A DNA stretch of 47,911 nucleotides from Citrobacter sp. Awk 4 (GTDB lineage Bacteria > Pseudomonadota > Gammaproteobacteria > Enterobacterales > Enterobacteriaceae), in assembly GCF_028069725.1 (NCBI RefSeq), contig NZ_JANEWG010000034.1, forward strand, positions 1 through 47,911, read 5' to 3'. Made by a program: the position numbers and the translations under genes. Below the pieces are notes generated by a model. It saw nothing but the letters and a program-made list of their open reading frames with translations, did no database searches and had not been told where the DNA came from. Below are positions 34,256 to 44,782 of this stretch, one piece after another (positions within the stretch are counted from its first letter, which is position 1; each line of letters opens with the position of its first letter).

Positions 34256-36301
34256 TCAGGACGCAAAATCCCCGTGCTGACGTGCAACCAGCGTCAGAAT
34301 CGAGTAAAGCGCGACCGGTGTCTGGTGCTGATTAAAGACTTCCACCGCCCATTCGACGACGCCCGTCGGTTTCTCCTCCGCTGAACGCTGTTTTTTCAAC
34401 GTCTTGCGTTTACAGGTCAGACGAACCTGAATCGTATCGCCGGGTTTCACTGGCTCGATAAAGCGCAGATTCTCCAGCCCGTAATTGGCGATGACCGGCC
34501 CGACGCCAGCATCGACAAACAGCCCCGCAGCGGCAGAAAGCACAAAGTAACCATGTACGACGCGTTCGCCAAAAATGGATTCCGCTGCGCCGATTTTGTC
34601 CATGTGCGCGTAGAAGTGATCGCCACTCAGACAGGCAAAATTAACGATATCCGCCTCGGTCATCGTGCGACGCGGCGTCAGCAAACTGTCGCCTGCCTGC
34701 AACTCTTCAAAGTATTTGCGGAAGGGGTGAATTCTGTCTTCCAGCACCTGCGCCCCACGAACCCACTGTTTGCCAATCGCGGCAAGCATGGTTGGACTGC
34801 CCTGAATGGCAGTGCGTTGCAGGTAATGTTTCACCGCCCGCAGGCCGCCCAGTTCTTCACCACCACCTGCACGTCCAGGACCGCCGTGAACCAGTTGCGG
34901 TAGCGGCGAACCGTGTCCGGTGGATTCTTTGGCGGATTCTGCATTGAGGATCTGAATACGGCCGTGAGCGCGGGCGGCTCCGGCGATAAACTGACGCGCC
35001 AGCGCAGGATCTGCCGTCACCAGCGTTCCTGCCAGACTGCCGCCACCCGCACGCGCCAGCGCCATCGCGTGGTCTGCGTGCTGATACGGCATCAGGGTTG
35101 CGACTGGACCGAAGGCTTCTGTGGCATGCACTGCCGGGGTTTCGTCCGGCTGAGGGCAGAACAGCAGCGTTGGCGGGAAATACGCCCCTGGCGCGGTTAA
35201 ATCCGCCTGACCGCCAAGACGCACTTCACAACCTGCCTCAACCAGCAGGTTCACCTTTTCCTGGACATCGGCACGCTGTTCGGCGTTGACCAGCGCCCCC
35301 ATTTTGACCCCTTCCTGCGCCGGATCGCCCACTACGACTTTTCCAAGACGAGCGATTAACGCCTCACTGACTGCCTCCACCTGTGCATTTGGCACGATGA
35401 TACGGCGAATAGCGGTACATTTTTGCCCGGCTTTGGCGGTCATTTCACGCACCACTTCACGGATAAACAACGCAAATTCCGGGCTTTCTGGCGTGACATC
35501 TTCACCGAGGACGCAGCAGTTTAGTGAGTCAGCTTCCATGGTGAAGGGGATCGAGTTTGCCACGATGTTGGGGTGAACACGCAACGACTGGCCCGTAGCG
35601 GCAGAGCCGGTAAAGGTGACCACATCCTGGCTGTCGAGCTGGTCAAGCAGATCGCCTGCGCCGCCGCAAATCAGGCTGATAGCGCCGTCAGGAACCAGAC
35701 CGCTATCAACGATCGATTTCACCATCGCCTGTGTCACCTGGGCGGTGGCGGTCGCTGGTTTAACGATAGCGGGCATCCCGGCGAGCCACGTCGGCGCCAG
35801 TTTTTCGAGCATGCCCCAGCACGGGAAGTTGAAGGCGTTAATGTGAACCGCCACGCCAGATTTTGAGGTCAGCACATGACGGGCAGCAAAACCGCCTTCT
35901 TTAGAAAGAGGGATCAGTTCATCTTCTGGCCACAGCGTATCGTCCGGGAGCTCACGGCTGCCCATGCTGGCATAAGCAAACAGCGTACCGATACCGCCCT
36001 CAATATCGACCCAACTGTCCGCCCGGGTGGCGCCGGTTTGCGCGGAGAGCGCATAGAAAGTCTCTTTTTCGCCGAGCAAATGTTTGGCAACGGCTTTCAG
36101 CATCGCTGCGCGTTCAATAAAGGTCATGGCCTGAAGCGCATTTCCCCCTTTATCGATGGCATACCGGCGAGCGGCAGCCATATCGAGGCCCTCGCTGGTG
36201 ACTTCCCACAACGCTTCGCCGTGGATGGCGTGATGAATCGTACGGGCGCGGCCCCGGCCAGATTGCCAGGTACCGGACAAGAAGCTGGCTAGTTGCTGCA
36301 T
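34256..36301 (-). CDS. paaZ: Oxepin-CoA hydrolase / 3-oxo-5,6-dehydrosuberyl-CoA semialdehyde dehydrogenase
   Basis: The 681-aa fusion opens and oxidises the phenylacetate ring product. Residues 1 to about 520 are an aldehyde dehydrogenase (NAD loop [13 protein letters not shown], base in FTMEADSLN, nucleophile in [10 protein letters not shown]). It oxidises the semialdehyde with NADP+. Residues about 530-681 are a MaoC/R-hydratase hot-dog ([18 protein letters not shown], the hydratase motif) that hydrolyses oxepin-CoA. GGAGAG precedes ATG 36301. Length equals E. coli PaaZ. It is divergent from paaA across a 284-base control region. Confidence 0.97.
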   Translation of the reverse strand: MQQLASFLSGTWQSGRGRARTIHHAIHGEALWEVTSEGLDMAAARRYAIDKGGNALQAMTFIERAAMLKAVAKHLLGEKETFYALSAQTGATRADSWVDIEGGIGTLFAYASMGSRELPDDTLWPEDELIPLSKEGGFAARHVLTSKSGVAVHINAFNFPCWGMLEKLAPTWLAGMPAIVKPATATAQVTQAMVKSIVDSGLVPDGAISLICGGAGDLLDQLDSQDVVTFTGSAATGQSLRVHPNIVANSIPFTMEADSLNCCVLGEDVTPESPEFALFIREVVREMTAKAGQKCTAIRRIIVPNAQVEAVSEALIARLGKVVVGDPAQEGVKMGALVNAEQRADVQEKVNLLVEAGCEVRLGGQADLTAPGAYFPPTLLFCPQPDETPAVHATEAFGPVATLMPYQHADHAMALARAGGGSLAGTLVTADPALARQFIAGAARAHGRIQILNAESAKESTGHGSPLPQLVHGGPGRAGGGEELGGLRAVKHYLQRTAIQGSPTMLAAIGKQWVRGAQVLEDRIHPFRKYFEELQAGDSLLTPRRTMTEADIVNFACLSGDHFYAHMDKIGAAESIFGERVVHGYFVLSAAAGLFVDAGVGPVIANYGLENLRFIEPVKPGDTIQVRLTCKRKTLKKQRSAEEKPTGVVEWAVEVFNQHQTPVALYSILTLVARQHGDFAS

Positions 36302-36530
36302 CTCTTCTCTCCAAATGTTACGTGATTTCGCTATGAATAGTTGATTTATGAATCATAAAAATCAAGCCTTGTTTTAATATTTTATTAACAATGTGATCGC
36401 GTAGAGTTCTGCGGAAATCATTATAAAGCTGAATAAAAAGAAAAAAGACAAATCACTTGCGAATCGCGTCACAAATTACACAAACAAATCTTGGGGTTTT
36501 AATTAACTATTGTGTAACGTTTGTAAAACA

Positions 36531-36560
36531 ACGTGATTCGCTTTTTGTTTTAAATCACGA
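36531..36560. promoter_or_regulatory. Candidate PaaX operator before paaA
   Basis: GTGATT (36533-36538) and AATCAC (36553-36558) form an inverted repeat, and the left arm continues as GTGATTCGC, matching the TGATTCG core of the reported PaaX operator. A related GCGAATCGC lies at 36459-36467 and TGTGATCGCG near 36393-36402, towards paaZ. In E. coli PaaX represses both divergent promoters until phenylacetyl-CoA binds. The rest of 36302-36585 is AT-rich promoter DNA. Confidence 0.6.
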
Positions 36561-36585
36561 AAACTGGAATCGTAAAGGTGATGAC

Positions 36586-37515
36586 GTGACCGAAGAACAA
36601 CGCTTTGAGCAACGCATAGCGCAAGAGACGGCAATCGAGCCACAGGACTGGATGCCCGAGGCCTATCGCAAGACGCTGATCCGCCAGATAGGCCAGCATG
36701 CGCATTCCGAAATTGTCGGCATGTTGCCGGAAGGCAACTGGATCCCCCGCGCACCGACGCTGCGTCGTAAAGCCATTTTACTGGCGAAGGTGCAGGACGA
36801 AGCCGGGCACGGTCTGTATCTCTATAGCGCGGCGGAAACCCTGGGCTGCGCCCGGGAAGACATCTATCAGAAGATGCTCGATGGCCGCATGAAATACTCC
36901 TCCATCTTTAATTATCCCACCCTGAGCTGGGCAGACATCGGCGTGATCGGCTGGCTGGTTGACGGCGCCGCGATTGTCAATCAGGTGGCGCTGTGTCGCA
37001 CCTCCTACGGGCCGTATGCCCGGGCGATGGTGAAAATCTGTAAAGAGGAAAGCTTTCACCAGCGTCAGGGATTCGAAGCCTGCATGGCGCTGGCGCAGGG
37101 GAGCGAGGATCAGCGTCAGATGCTTCAGGACGCCATTAACCGTTTCTGGTGGCCGGCGTTGATGATGTTTGGACCGAACGACGACAACTCGCCGAACAGC
37201 GCCCAAAGCCTGGCGTGGAAGATCAAACGTTTTGGCAACGACGAATTGCGTCAGCGTTTTGTCGACAACACCGTGCCGCAGGTCGAAATGCTGGGCATGA
37301 CCGTACCGGATGCGGATCTGCGCTTTGACGCAGAAAGCGGTCATTACCGCTTTGGCGAGATCGACTGGCAGGAGTTTAACGAGGTGATCAACGGCCGCGG
37401 CGTCTGTAACCAGGAACGTCTGGATGCTAAACGCAAAGCCTGGGAAGAGGGGGCGTGGGTGCGCGAAGCCGCACTGGCGCATGCGCAAAAACAACACGCC
37501 CGCAAGGTCGCTTAA
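36586..37515 (+). CDS. paaA: Phenylacetyl-CoA epoxidase catalytic subunit PaaA
   Basis: The 309-aa di-iron oxygenase subunit forms the ring 1,2-epoxide of phenylacetyl-CoA within the PaaABCDE complex. Ferritin-like helices carry the iron ligands in [11 protein letters not shown] (E..H) and [14 protein letters not shown] (E..H). I choose the GTG at 36586, with AAAGGTG seven bases upstream, because it gives [12 protein letters not shown] and exactly the E. coli length; the frame is open further upstream but that stretch overlaps the operator. It is the first gene of the paa operon. Confidence 0.97.
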   Translation: MTEEQRFEQRIAQETAIEPQDWMPEAYRKTLIRQIGQHAHSEIVGMLPEGNWIPRAPTLRRKAILLAKVQDEAGHGLYLYSAAETLGCAREDIYQKMLDGRMKYSSIFNYPTLSWADIGVIGWLVDGAAIVNQVALCRTSYGPYARAMVKICKEESFHQRQGFEACMALAQGSEDQRQMLQDAINRFWWPALMMFGPNDDNSPNSAQSLAWKIKRFGNDELRQRFVDNTVPQVEMLGMTVPDADLRFDAESGHYRFGEIDWQEFNEVINGRGVCNQERLDAKRKAWEEGAWVREAALAHAQKQHARKVA

Positions 37516-37526
37516 GGGGAAACACA

Positions 37527-37814
37527 ATGAGCAAAGTTTACTGGCCGTTATATGAAGTTTTTGTTCGCGGTAAGCAGGGATTATCGCACCGTCACGTCGG
37601 CAGCCTGCACGCTGCGGATGATCGGATGGCGCTGGAGAATGCGCGTGATGCCTACACCCGCCGCAGCGAAGGGTGTTCGATTTGGGTGGTGAAGGCGAGC
37701 GAAATCGTCGCCTCCCAGCCGGAAGAACGCGGCGAGTTCTTCGACCCGTCGGAGAGCAAGGTGTATCGCCATCCGACGTTTTACACCATCCCCGATGGCA
37801 TCGAGCACATGTGA
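37527..37814 (+). CDS. paaB: Phenylacetyl-CoA epoxidase subunit PaaB
   Basis: The 95-aa subunit bridges PaaAC heterodimers and connects them to the reductase side of the complex; it has no catalytic residues of its own. The family core VYWPLYEVFVRGKQGLSHRHVGSLHA and the end YRHPTFYTIPDGIEHM are fully conserved. AAGGGG precedes ATG 37527, eleven bases after paaA. Confidence 0.97.
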   Translation: MSKVYWPLYEVFVRGKQGLSHRHVGSLHAADDRMALENARDAYTRRSEGCSIWVVKASEIVASQPEERGEFFDPSESKVYRHPTFYTIPDGIEHM

Positions 37815-37822
37815 GGCAGGGA

Positions 37823-38569
37823 ATGAAAACGTTAACCGCTTATACCCTGCGTCTGGGTGACAACTGTCTGGTGCTGTCGCAACGCCTTGGCGCGTGGTGC
37901 GGACATGCCCCGGAGCTGGAAATCGACCTTGCGCTCGCCAACATTGGCCTCGATTTGCTCGGTCAGGCGCGCAATTTCTTAAGTTATGCCGCCGAACTGG
38001 AAGGCGCGGGCGACGAAGACACGCTGGCGTTTGGCCGCGATGAACGCCAGTTTCGCAACTTACTGCTGGTTGAACAGCCAAACGGCAACTTCGCCGACAC
38101 CATCGCCCGCCAGTATTTCATTGATGCCTGGCACGTGGCGCTGTTTACCCGACTCACTGAAAGCCGCGATCAACAGCTTGCCGCCATTGCCGCCAAAGCC
38201 ATTAAAGAAGCGCGTTATCACCTGCGCTTTAGCCGTGGCTGGCTGGAACGTCTGGGCAACGGCACTGAGGTGTCAGCGCAAAAAATGCAGCAGGCGGTCA
38301 ACAATCTGTGGCGCTTTACCGCTGAGTTGTTCGATGCCGATGAGATTGACATCGCCCTGAGCGACGCCGGTATTGCCGTTCATCCCGCACTGCTACGTGA
38401 GGAATGGGAAGCGGAAGTGTTCGCCGGATTTAGCGCAGCCACGCTTAATGTCCCGCAAGAGGCGGCTTACCGCACGGGAGGCAAAAAAGGGCTGCATACC
38501 GAACATCTGGGACCGATGCTGGCGGAAATGCAGTACCTCCAGCGCGTGTATCCTGGTCAGCAGTGGTAA
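37823..38569 (+). CDS. paaC: Phenylacetyl-CoA epoxidase structural subunit PaaC
   Basis: The 248-aa ferritin-like protein pairs with PaaA and supports the catalytic subunit without binding iron itself. Family segments LGDNCLVLSQRLGAWCGHAPELEID, LARNF-type helix and KEARYHLRFSRGWLERLGNG are present. The start at ATG 37823, with GCAGGGA upstream, gives the E. coli length; earlier in-frame codons overlap paaB and are ignored. Confidence 0.96.
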   Translation: MKTLTAYTLRLGDNCLVLSQRLGAWCGHAPELEIDLALANIGLDLLGQARNFLSYAAELEGAGDEDTLAFGRDERQFRNLLLVEQPNGNFADTIARQYFIDAWHVALFTRLTESRDQQLAAIAAKAIKEARYHLRFSRGWLERLGNGTEVSAQKMQQAVNNLWRFTAELFDADEIDIALSDAGIAVHPALLREEWEAEVFAGFSAATLNVPQEAAYRTGGKKGLHTEHLGPMLAEMQYLQRVYPGQQW

Positions 38570-38582
38570 CGGAGGAGTCGTC

Positions 38583-39080
38583 ATGCAACGTCTGGCAGAG
38601 GTAGCCCCGGCACAAATTCGCGAAATCTGGAATCTGCTTAGCGCGATCCCGGACCCGGAAATTCCCGTGCTGACCATTACCGATCTCGGCATGGTGCGTA
38701 GCGTCGCTGCGCAGGGGGAAGGTTGGGTCATCGGCTTTACGCCCACCTATTCCGGCTGCCCGGCGACGGAGCATCTGATCGGTGCTATCCGCGAGGCGAT
38801 GACGACGCACGGTTTTACCCCCGTCCACATTGTACTGCGCCTTGATCCTGCCTGGACTACCGACTGGATGACGCCGGATGCCCGCGAACGCTTGCGCCAG
38901 TACGGCATCAGCCCGCCGGTCGGACACAGTTGCCATGCGCATCTTCCGGCCGAGGTGAGCTGTCCGCGCTGCGGCAGCGTACACACATCGCTTATTAGTG
39001 AATTTGGTTCAACGGCCTGCAAAGCGCTCTGGCGCTGTGACACCTGCCGTGAACCCTTCGATTATTTCAAATGTATTTGA
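38583..39080 (+). CDS. paaD: PaaD, Fe-S assembly factor for the epoxidase
   Basis: The 165-aa protein is needed for epoxidase activity and probably inserts iron or clusters. The N-terminal DUF59/MIP18 domain contains PDPEIPVLTITDLGMV and the Cys in YSGCPATEHL. The C-terminal zinc-ribbon-like part has CPRCGS, STACKALWRC and DTCREPF. GGAGG lies upstream of ATG 38583. Length equals E. coli PaaD. Confidence 0.96.
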   Translation: MQRLAEVAPAQIREIWNLLSAIPDPEIPVLTITDLGMVRSVAAQGEGWVIGFTPTYSGCPATEHLIGAIREAMTTHGFTPVHIVLRLDPAWTTDWMTPDARERLRQYGISPPVGHSCHAHLPAEVSCPRCGSVHTSLISEFGSTACKALWRCDTCREPFDYFKCI

Positions 39081-39087
39081 GGTTGCC

Positions 39088-40158
39088 ATGACAACGTTTC
39101 ATTCCTTAACGGTGGCAAAAGTAGAACCCGAAACCCGCGATGCGGTGACCATCACCTTTGCGGTGCCGCCCGCGTTGCAGGACGCCTATCGCTTTCGTCC
39201 CGGCCAACACCTGACACTCAAAGCGCAGCTGGCAGGAACGGAGTTACGTCGCTGCTACTCCATTTGCCGCAGCCTGAATCCGGGCGAAATCAGCGTGGCG
39301 GTAAAGGCTATCGAGGGCGGACGCTTCTCCCGCTATGCCCGCGACGAGATCAAACAAGGTATGGCGCTTGAGGTGATGGTGCCGCAGGGACATTTCGGTT
39401 ATCAGCCGCAAGCCCAACGTCACGGGCGCTATCTGGCGATTGCTGCAGGTTCCGGTATTACACCGATGCTGGCGATTTTATCTGTCACTCTGCAAACCGA
39501 AACCGAAAGCGAATTCACGCTGATTTACGGGAACCGCAGCAGCCAGAGCATGATGTTTCGCCAGGCGCTGGCCGACCTGAAAGATAAATACCCGCAGCGT
39601 CTGCAACTGCTCTGCGTTTTCAGTCAGGAGACGATGGACAGTGACCTGCTGCACGGGCGCATTGACGGTGACAAATTGACTGCACTGGCCACTCACCTGG
39701 TCGATTACAGCCAGTTCGACGAGGCCTTTATCTGCGGCCCGGCGGCGATGATGGACGAGGCGGAAGTTACGCTTAAAGCGCTCGGCATGCCGGAAAAGGC
39801 CATCCACCTGGAACGCTTCAACACCCCGGGTTCGGCGGTAAAACGCACGACCAGCGTCCAGACTGAAGGGCAAAAAGTGACCGTTCGTCAGGATGGCCGC
39901 GACCGCGAAATCACGCTGTCGGCCGATGACGAAAGCATTCTCGATGCCGCGCTGCGTCAGGGCGCTGACTTACCGTACGCCTGTAAAGGCGGGGTATGCG
40001 CCACCTGTAAATGCAAAGTGGTACGTGGAAAAGTGGACATGGTCACCAACTACAGCCTTGAGCCGGACGAACTGGCGGCAGGTTATGTCCTGAGCTGCCA
40101 GGCGCTGCCGCTGACCAGCGATGTGGTTGTCGACTTTGATGCGAAGGGGATGGCATGA
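39088..40158 (+). CDS. paaE: Phenylacetyl-CoA epoxidase reductase PaaE
   Basis: The 356-aa flavoprotein passes electrons from NADPH to the PaaAC di-iron centre. The FAD domain has RRCYSICRS, the NADPH domain AAGSGITPMLAIL and FICGPAAMMDE, and the C-terminal plant-type [2Fe-2S] domain ACKGGVCATCKCKV with a final Cys in VLSCQA. The start at ATG 39088 gives the E. coli length. The stop overlaps paaF by four bases. Confidence 0.97.
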   Translation: MTTFHSLTVAKVEPETRDAVTITFAVPPALQDAYRFRPGQHLTLKAQLAGTELRRCYSICRSLNPGEISVAVKAIEGGRFSRYARDEIKQGMALEVMVPQGHFGYQPQAQRHGRYLAIAAGSGITPMLAILSVTLQTETESEFTLIYGNRSSQSMMFRQALADLKDKYPQRLQLLCVFSQETMDSDLLHGRIDGDKLTALATHLVDYSQFDEAFICGPAAMMDEAEVTLKALGMPEKAIHLERFNTPGSAVKRTTSVQTEGQKVTVRQDGRDREITLSADDESILDAALRQGADLPYACKGGVCATCKCKVVRGKVDMVTNYSLEPDELAAGYVLSCQALPLTSDVVVDFDAKGMA

Positions 40159-40922
40159 ACGAACTCATTGTCACCCGTCACGACCGTGTGTTGCAGCTAA
40201 CGCTGAACCGTCCGGCAGCGCGTAATGCTTTGAACAATGCTTTGCTGGCGCAACTGGCGAGCGAACTGGAAGCCGCCGCGACCGACAGCGATATCGCCGT
40301 TTGCGTCATCACTGGCAACGAACGCTTTTTCGCCGCCGGTGCCGATCTCAATGAAATGGCAGAAAAAGATCTGCCCGCCACGCTCAACGACGCGCGCGTC
40401 CAACTGTGGGCCCGGATCAACGCCTTTAATAAACCGTTGATCGCTGCAGTTAACGGTTACGCGCTGGGAGCAGGCTGTGAGCTGGCGCTGTTGTGCGATG
40501 TGGTGATTGCCGGGGATAACGCCCGTTTTGGTCTGCCGGAAATCACGCTGGGCATTATGCCGGGCGCCGGTGGAACGCAGCGTCTGATTCGCAGTGTAGG
40601 GAAATCGCTCGCCAACAAAATGGTGCTGACCGGCGAGAGCATTACCGCGCAGCAGGCGTTGCAGTCGGGGCTGGTCAGCGATGTCTACCCGGCGGCGCTG
40701 ACGCTGGAGTATGCCTTGCAACAGGCGGCGCTGATGGCGCGCCATTCGCCGCTGGCGCTGCAGGCGGCAAAGCAGGCGCTACGCCAGTCGCAGGAAGTCC
40801 CCCTCCAGGCCGGACTAGCGCAAGAACGCCAGCTCTTTACGCTGCTTTCGGCAACGGAAGATCGCCGGGAAGGGATCGACGCATTTTTGCAAAAACGCTC
40901 ACCTGTTTTTAAAGGACGCTAA
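40155..40922 (+). CDS. paaF: 2,3-dehydroadipyl-CoA hydratase PaaF
   Basis: The 255-aa crotonase-family enzyme hydrates 2,3-dehydroadipyl-CoA to 3-hydroxyadipyl-CoA. The oxyanion loops are FFAAGADLNEMAE and ALGAGCELALLCD, and the two catalytic Glu lie in LPEITLGIMPGAGGTQRL, as in true hydratases. It starts inside the paaE stop codon and is two bases from paaG. Confidence 0.96.
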   Translation: MNELIVTRHDRVLQLTLNRPAARNALNNALLAQLASELEAAATDSDIAVCVITGNERFFAAGADLNEMAEKDLPATLNDARVQLWARINAFNKPLIAAVNGYALGAGCELALLCDVVIAGDNARFGLPEITLGIMPGAGGTQRLIRSVGKSLANKMVLTGESITAQQALQSGLVSDVYPAALTLEYALQQAALMARHSPLALQAAKQALRQSQEVPLQAGLAQERQLFTLLSATEDRREGIDAFLQKRSPVFKGR

Positions 40923-40924
40923 TC

Positions 40925-41710
40925 ATGGATTTCATTCTGAGTCATGTTGAACAGGGCGTGATGACCATTACGCTCAACCGCCCGGAGCGTCTGAACAGTT
41001 TCAATGACGTGATGCACCAGCAATTGTCTGAGTGCCTGAAACAGGCCGAGCGCGATGACACTATCCGCTGTCTGCTGGTGACCGGGGCCGGTCGCGGTTT
41101 TTGCGCCGGGCAGGATCTTAACGACCGTAACGTCGACCCTAACGGACCCGCTCCTGATCTGGGTATGTCTGTGGAACGTTTCTATAACCCGCTGGTGCGC
41201 CGTCTGGCGAAACTGCCTAAACCGGTCATCTGCGCGGTGAACGGCGTCGCGGCGGGCGCCGGGGCAACGCTGGCGCTGGGTTGCGATATCGTTATCGCTG
41301 CCCGCTCGGCAAATTTTGTGATGGCGTTCAGTAAATTAGGTTTAGTGCCCGATTGTGGCGGTACCTGGCTGTTACCGCGTGTGGCGGGGCGAGCGCGGGC
41401 GATGGGACTGGCGCTGCTGGGCGACAAGCTGAGCGCAGAACAGGCGCACAACTGGGGCATGATCTGGCAGGTGGTGGACGATGAAAAACTGTCCGACACC
41501 GCGCAGCAACTGGCGCTTCATCTGGCGGCGCAGCCTACCTTTGGTCTGGGATTGATCAAACAGGCAATCAACCACGCGGAAACCAGCACGCTGGATGCAC
41601 AGCTCGATCTGGAGCGCGATTATCAGCGTCTGGCGGGGCGGAGCGCGGATTACCGGGAAGGCGTCAGCGCATTTCTCGCTAAGCGTACACCGCAATTCAC
41701 GGGGAAATAA
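40925..41710 (+). CDS. paaG: Ring-1,2-epoxyphenylacetyl-CoA isomerase PaaG
   Basis: The 261-aa crotonase-family isomerase converts the epoxide to oxepin-CoA and also shifts double bonds during beta-oxidation. It has the oxyanion motif FCAGQDLNDRNVDP and a single acidic catalytic residue (Asp in LVPDCGGTWLLPR) in place of the second hydratase Glu, which marks isomerases. Length is one residue from E. coli PaaG. Confidence 0.96.
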   Translation: MDFILSHVEQGVMTITLNRPERLNSFNDVMHQQLSECLKQAERDDTIRCLLVTGAGRGFCAGQDLNDRNVDPNGPAPDLGMSVERFYNPLVRRLAKLPKPVICAVNGVAAGAGATLALGCDIVIAARSANFVMAFSKLGLVPDCGGTWLLPRVAGRARAMGLALLGDKLSAEQAHNWGMIWQVVDDEKLSDTAQQLALHLAAQPTFGLGLIKQAINHAETSTLDAQLDLERDYQRLAGRSADYREGVSAFLAKRTPQFTGK

Positions 41711-41711
41711 G

Positions 41712-43139
41712 ATGATGACACGTGTACAGACCGTTGCGGTGATTGGTAGTGGCACGATGGGGGCGGGCATTGCCGAAGTTGCCGCCAGCCACGGTCATCA
41801 GGTGCTGCTGTATGACATTTCGGCGGCCGCCGTTTCTCGCGGTATTGACGGTATTCGCCGTCGCCTGGAATCTCGTGTGGCGCGTGGCAAATTAGCGGCG
41901 ACAGCCTGTGAGACGACGCTGGCACGGCTGGTTCCGGTGACCGATATCGACGCGCTGGCGGCGGCCGATCTGGTGATTGAAGCGGCGTCGGAACGTCTTG
42001 AAATCAAACAGGCGCTGTTTTCCCAACTGGCGGAAATTTGCCAGCCGCACACGCTGCTGACGAGTAACACCTCGTCGATCTCCATTACGGCGATCGCCGC
42101 AAGCGTAAGCCATCCTGAGCGTGTCGCCGGACTGCACTTTTTCAACCCTGCACCGGTGATGAAGCTGGTTGAGGTGGTGAGCGGATTAGCGACCTCAGAC
42201 GCGGTGGTGGAGCAACTGTGTAATCTGGCGATGAGCTGGGGTAAACAGCCGGTACGCTGCCAGTCTACGCCTGGATTTATCGTCAATCGGGTGGCGCGTC
42301 CGTTCTATTCGGAAGCCTGGCGCGCGCTGGAAGAACAGGTTGCGGCACCGGAGGTCATTGATGCCGCGTTGCGTGGCGGCGGTGGTTTCCCGATGGGACC
42401 GCTGGAATTGACCGACCTGATTGGTCAGGACGTCAACTTTGCGGTGACTTGCTCGGTGTTTAACGCGTTCTGGCAGGAGCGCCGTTTTCTGCCTTCGCTG
42501 GTGCAACAAGAGCTGGTGATGGCGGGGCGTCTGGGTAAAAAAAGCGGTCACGGCGTCTATGACTGGCGTACCGAACGTGCGCCCGCCGAAGTTGTCGGTG
42601 CGGTGAGTGCAAGCTACGGCCCGGTGAAGATTGAAAAGAGAAGTGACGGTGTCACCGAGCTTGACGATGTGCTGCTGATTGAAACGCAGGGTGAAACCGC
42701 GCAGGCGCTGGCTTTGCGTACCGGGCGTGCAGTGGTGGTGGTGGATCGTATGGAAGGCGATGTGGCGGTTGTCGCCGCCGCCGACAGCAATCCACGCTCA
42801 GCGACGCAAAAAGCCATTTATTACCTGCAGCAGCAGGGGAAAAACGTACTGCACATCGCGGATTATCCGGGACTACTGGTCTGGCGTACCGTCGCGATGA
42901 TCGTCAACGAAGCCCTTGATGCGCTGCAAAAAGGGGTCGCCAGCGAACAGGACATCGATACCGCCATGCGACTTGGCGTCAATTATCCGTGCGGCCCTCT
43001 CGCATGGGGAGAGCGTCTCGGCTGGCAACGTCTGCTGATTCTGCTGGAAAACCTGCAACGCCATTACGGTGAAGAACGTTACCGTCCTTGCTCACTGCTG
43101 CGCCAGCGTGCGCTTCTGGAGTCTGGTTATGAGTCATAA
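41712..43139 (+). CDS. paaH: 3-hydroxyadipyl-CoA dehydrogenase PaaH
   Basis: The 475-aa NAD-dependent enzyme oxidises (S)-3-hydroxyadipyl-CoA to 3-oxoadipyl-CoA. The Rossmann motif VIGSGTMGAGIAEVAASHG opens the chain; catalytic His and Glu lie in GLHFFNPAPVMKLVEVV. A duplicated C-terminal dehydrogenase domain begins near 290 and contains NYPCGPLAWGERLG. ATG 41712 gives the E. coli length; 41715 is equally possible. It overlaps paaI by 11 bases. Confidence 0.96.
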   Translation: MMTRVQTVAVIGSGTMGAGIAEVAASHGHQVLLYDISAAAVSRGIDGIRRRLESRVARGKLAATACETTLARLVPVTDIDALAAADLVIEAASERLEIKQALFSQLAEICQPHTLLTSNTSSISITAIAASVSHPERVAGLHFFNPAPVMKLVEVVSGLATSDAVVEQLCNLAMSWGKQPVRCQSTPGFIVNRVARPFYSEAWRALEEQVAAPEVIDAALRGGGGFPMGPLELTDLIGQDVNFAVTCSVFNAFWQERRFLPSLVQQELVMAGRLGKKSGHGVYDWRTERAPAEVVGAVSASYGPVKIEKRSDGVTELDDVLLIETQGETAQALALRTGRAVVVVDRMEGDVAVVAAADSNPRSATQKAIYYLQQQGKNVLHIADYPGLLVWRTVAMIVNEALDALQKGVASEQDIDTAMRLGVNYPCGPLAWGERLGWQRLLILLENLQRHYGEERYRPCSLLRQRALLESGYES

Positions 43140-43551
43140 CGCCTGGCAAAACGCTCACGCCATGTACGAGAACGACGCCTGCGCAAAAGCGCTGGGGATC
43201 AACATTATTGAGATGGGTGACGGCTTTGCCGTGTTGACGATGACCGTCACGCCGCAAATGTTGAATGGGCATCAGAGCTGCCACGGCGGGCAACTGTTTT
43301 CTCTGGCGGATACCGCATTTGCCTACGCCTGCAACAGTCAGGGACTGGCGGCGGTGGCCTCGGCCTGCACCATTGATTTTTTACGCCCGGGTTTTGCGGG
43401 CGATGTTCTGACGGCGACCGCTCAGGTTCGTCATCAGGGCCAAAAAACCGGTGTTTATGACATCGAAATTGTTAACCAGCAGCATAAAACGGTCGCGCTG
43501 TTTCGCGGTAAATCTCACCGCACCGGCGGCACCATTACAGGAGAAGCCTGA
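43129..43551 (+). CDS. paaI: Hydroxyphenylacetyl-CoA thioesterase PaaI
   Basis: The 140-aa hot-dog thioesterase releases CoA from dead-end ring-hydroxylated phenylacetyl-CoA. The active-site region [19 protein letters not shown] carries the catalytic Asp. It is usually a tetramer. The start within the paaH end and the one-base overlap with paaJ show coupled translation. Length equals E. coli PaaI. Confidence 0.96.
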   Translation: MSHNAWQNAHAMYENDACAKALGINIIEMGDGFAVLTMTVTPQMLNGHQSCHGGQLFSLADTAFAYACNSQGLAAVASACTIDFLRPGFAGDVLTATAQVRHQGQKTGVYDIEIVNQQHKTVALFRGKSHRTGGTITGEA

Positions 43552-44756
43552 TGCGCGATGCATTTATTTGTGACGGAATCCGTACTCCCATTGGTCGCTA
43601 CGGCGGCGCGCTTTCGGGTGTACGTGCTGATGATTTAGGGGCGATCCCGCTGCGAGAACTGCTGGTGCGTAACCCGACGCTTGACGCGCAATGTATTGAT
43701 GACGTGATTTTCGGCTGCGCCAACCAGGCGGGCGAAGATAACCGCAACGTGGCGCGTATGTCGTCACTGCTGGCCGGTCTGCCGCAAACCGTTTCCGGTA
43801 CTACGATCAACCGTTTGTGCGGGTCTGGCCTGGATGCGCTGGGCTTTGCCGCGCGCGCCATCAAGTCGGGCGACAGCGATCTGCTGATCGCAGGCGGTGT
43901 GGAGTCGATGTCTCGCGCACCTTTTGTGATGGGGAAGGCGACCAGCGCCTTTTCGCGTCAGGCGGAGATGTTTGATACCACCATTGGCTGGCGATTTGTG
44001 AACCCGCTCATGGAGCAGCAATTTGGTACTGACAGTATGCCGGAAACGGCGGAGAATGTAGCTGAGTTGTTAAGGATAACGCGTGAGGATCAAGATGCCT
44101 TTGCGTTACGCAGTCAGCAACGGACGGCGAGAGCGCAAGAGATGGGTATCCTGGCGCAGGAAATCGTTCCGGTGGTACTGAAGAATAAAAAAGGTGCTGT
44201 AACAGAAATACAACATGACGAACATCCGCGTCCGGAAACGACCCTCGCGCAGCTCAACGCGCTAAAAGCACCGTTTCGTCGTGATGGCGTCGTCACCGCA
44301 GGCAATGCGTCTGGTGTTAACGACGGTGCCGCAGCGTTGATTGTCGCCAGCGAGCAGATGGCCGTTGCGCAGGGACTGACCCCGCGGGCACGTATTGTCG
44401 CGATGGCGACTGCCGGGGTGGAGCCGCGCCTGATGGGACTGGGTCCGGTACCTGCTACCCGCAAAGTGCTGGAGCGTGCAGGTCTGAGTATTCATGACAT
44501 GGACGTTATCGAATTGAATGAAGCGTTCGCCGCCCAGGCGTTGGGTGTGCTGCGTGAGCTGGGGCTGGCGGATGATGCCCCGCATGTTAACCCCAATGGT
44601 GGTGCGATTGCGTTAGGCCATCCGTTGGGAATGAGTGGTGCCCGGCTGGCGTTAGCCGCGACTCATGAGCTGCATCGCCGCAACGGTCGCTACGCGTTGT
44701 GCACGATGTGTATCGGTGTGGGTCAGGGCATTGCCATGATTCTGGAACGTGTTTGA
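43551..44756 (+). CDS. paaJ: 3-oxoadipyl-CoA / 3-oxo-5,6-dehydrosuberyl-CoA thiolase PaaJ
   Basis: The 401-aa thiolase cleaves both 3-oxo intermediates, giving acetyl-CoA and succinyl-CoA at the end. The acyl-accepting Cys is in [10 protein letters not shown], the base His in [11 protein letters not shown] and the second Cys in [13 protein letters not shown]. Length equals E. coli PaaJ. Confidence 0.97.
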   Translation: MRDAFICDGIRTPIGRYGGALSGVRADDLGAIPLRELLVRNPTLDAQCIDDVIFGCANQAGEDNRNVARMSSLLAGLPQTVSGTTINRLCGSGLDALGFAARAIKSGDSDLLIAGGVESMSRAPFVMGKATSAFSRQAEMFDTTIGWRFVNPLMEQQFGTDSMPETAENVAELLRITREDQDAFALRSQQRTARAQEMGILAQEIVPVVLKNKKGAVTEIQHDEHPRPETTLAQLNALKAPFRRDGVVTAGNASGVNDGAAALIVASEQMAVAQGLTPRARIVAMATAGVEPRLMGLGPVPATRKVLERAGLSIHDMDVIELNEAFAAQALGVLRELGLADDAPHVNPNGGAIALGHPLGMSGARLALAATHELHRRNGRYALCTMCIGVGQGIAMILERV

Positions 44757-44782
44757 GCATAACAACCTGCGAGTACCCTACA

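Noticed and set aside
36778-37527. 249-codon minus-strand frame over paaA
   Set aside because: It is antisense to the conserved di-iron subunit, with no ribosome site or recognisable fold.
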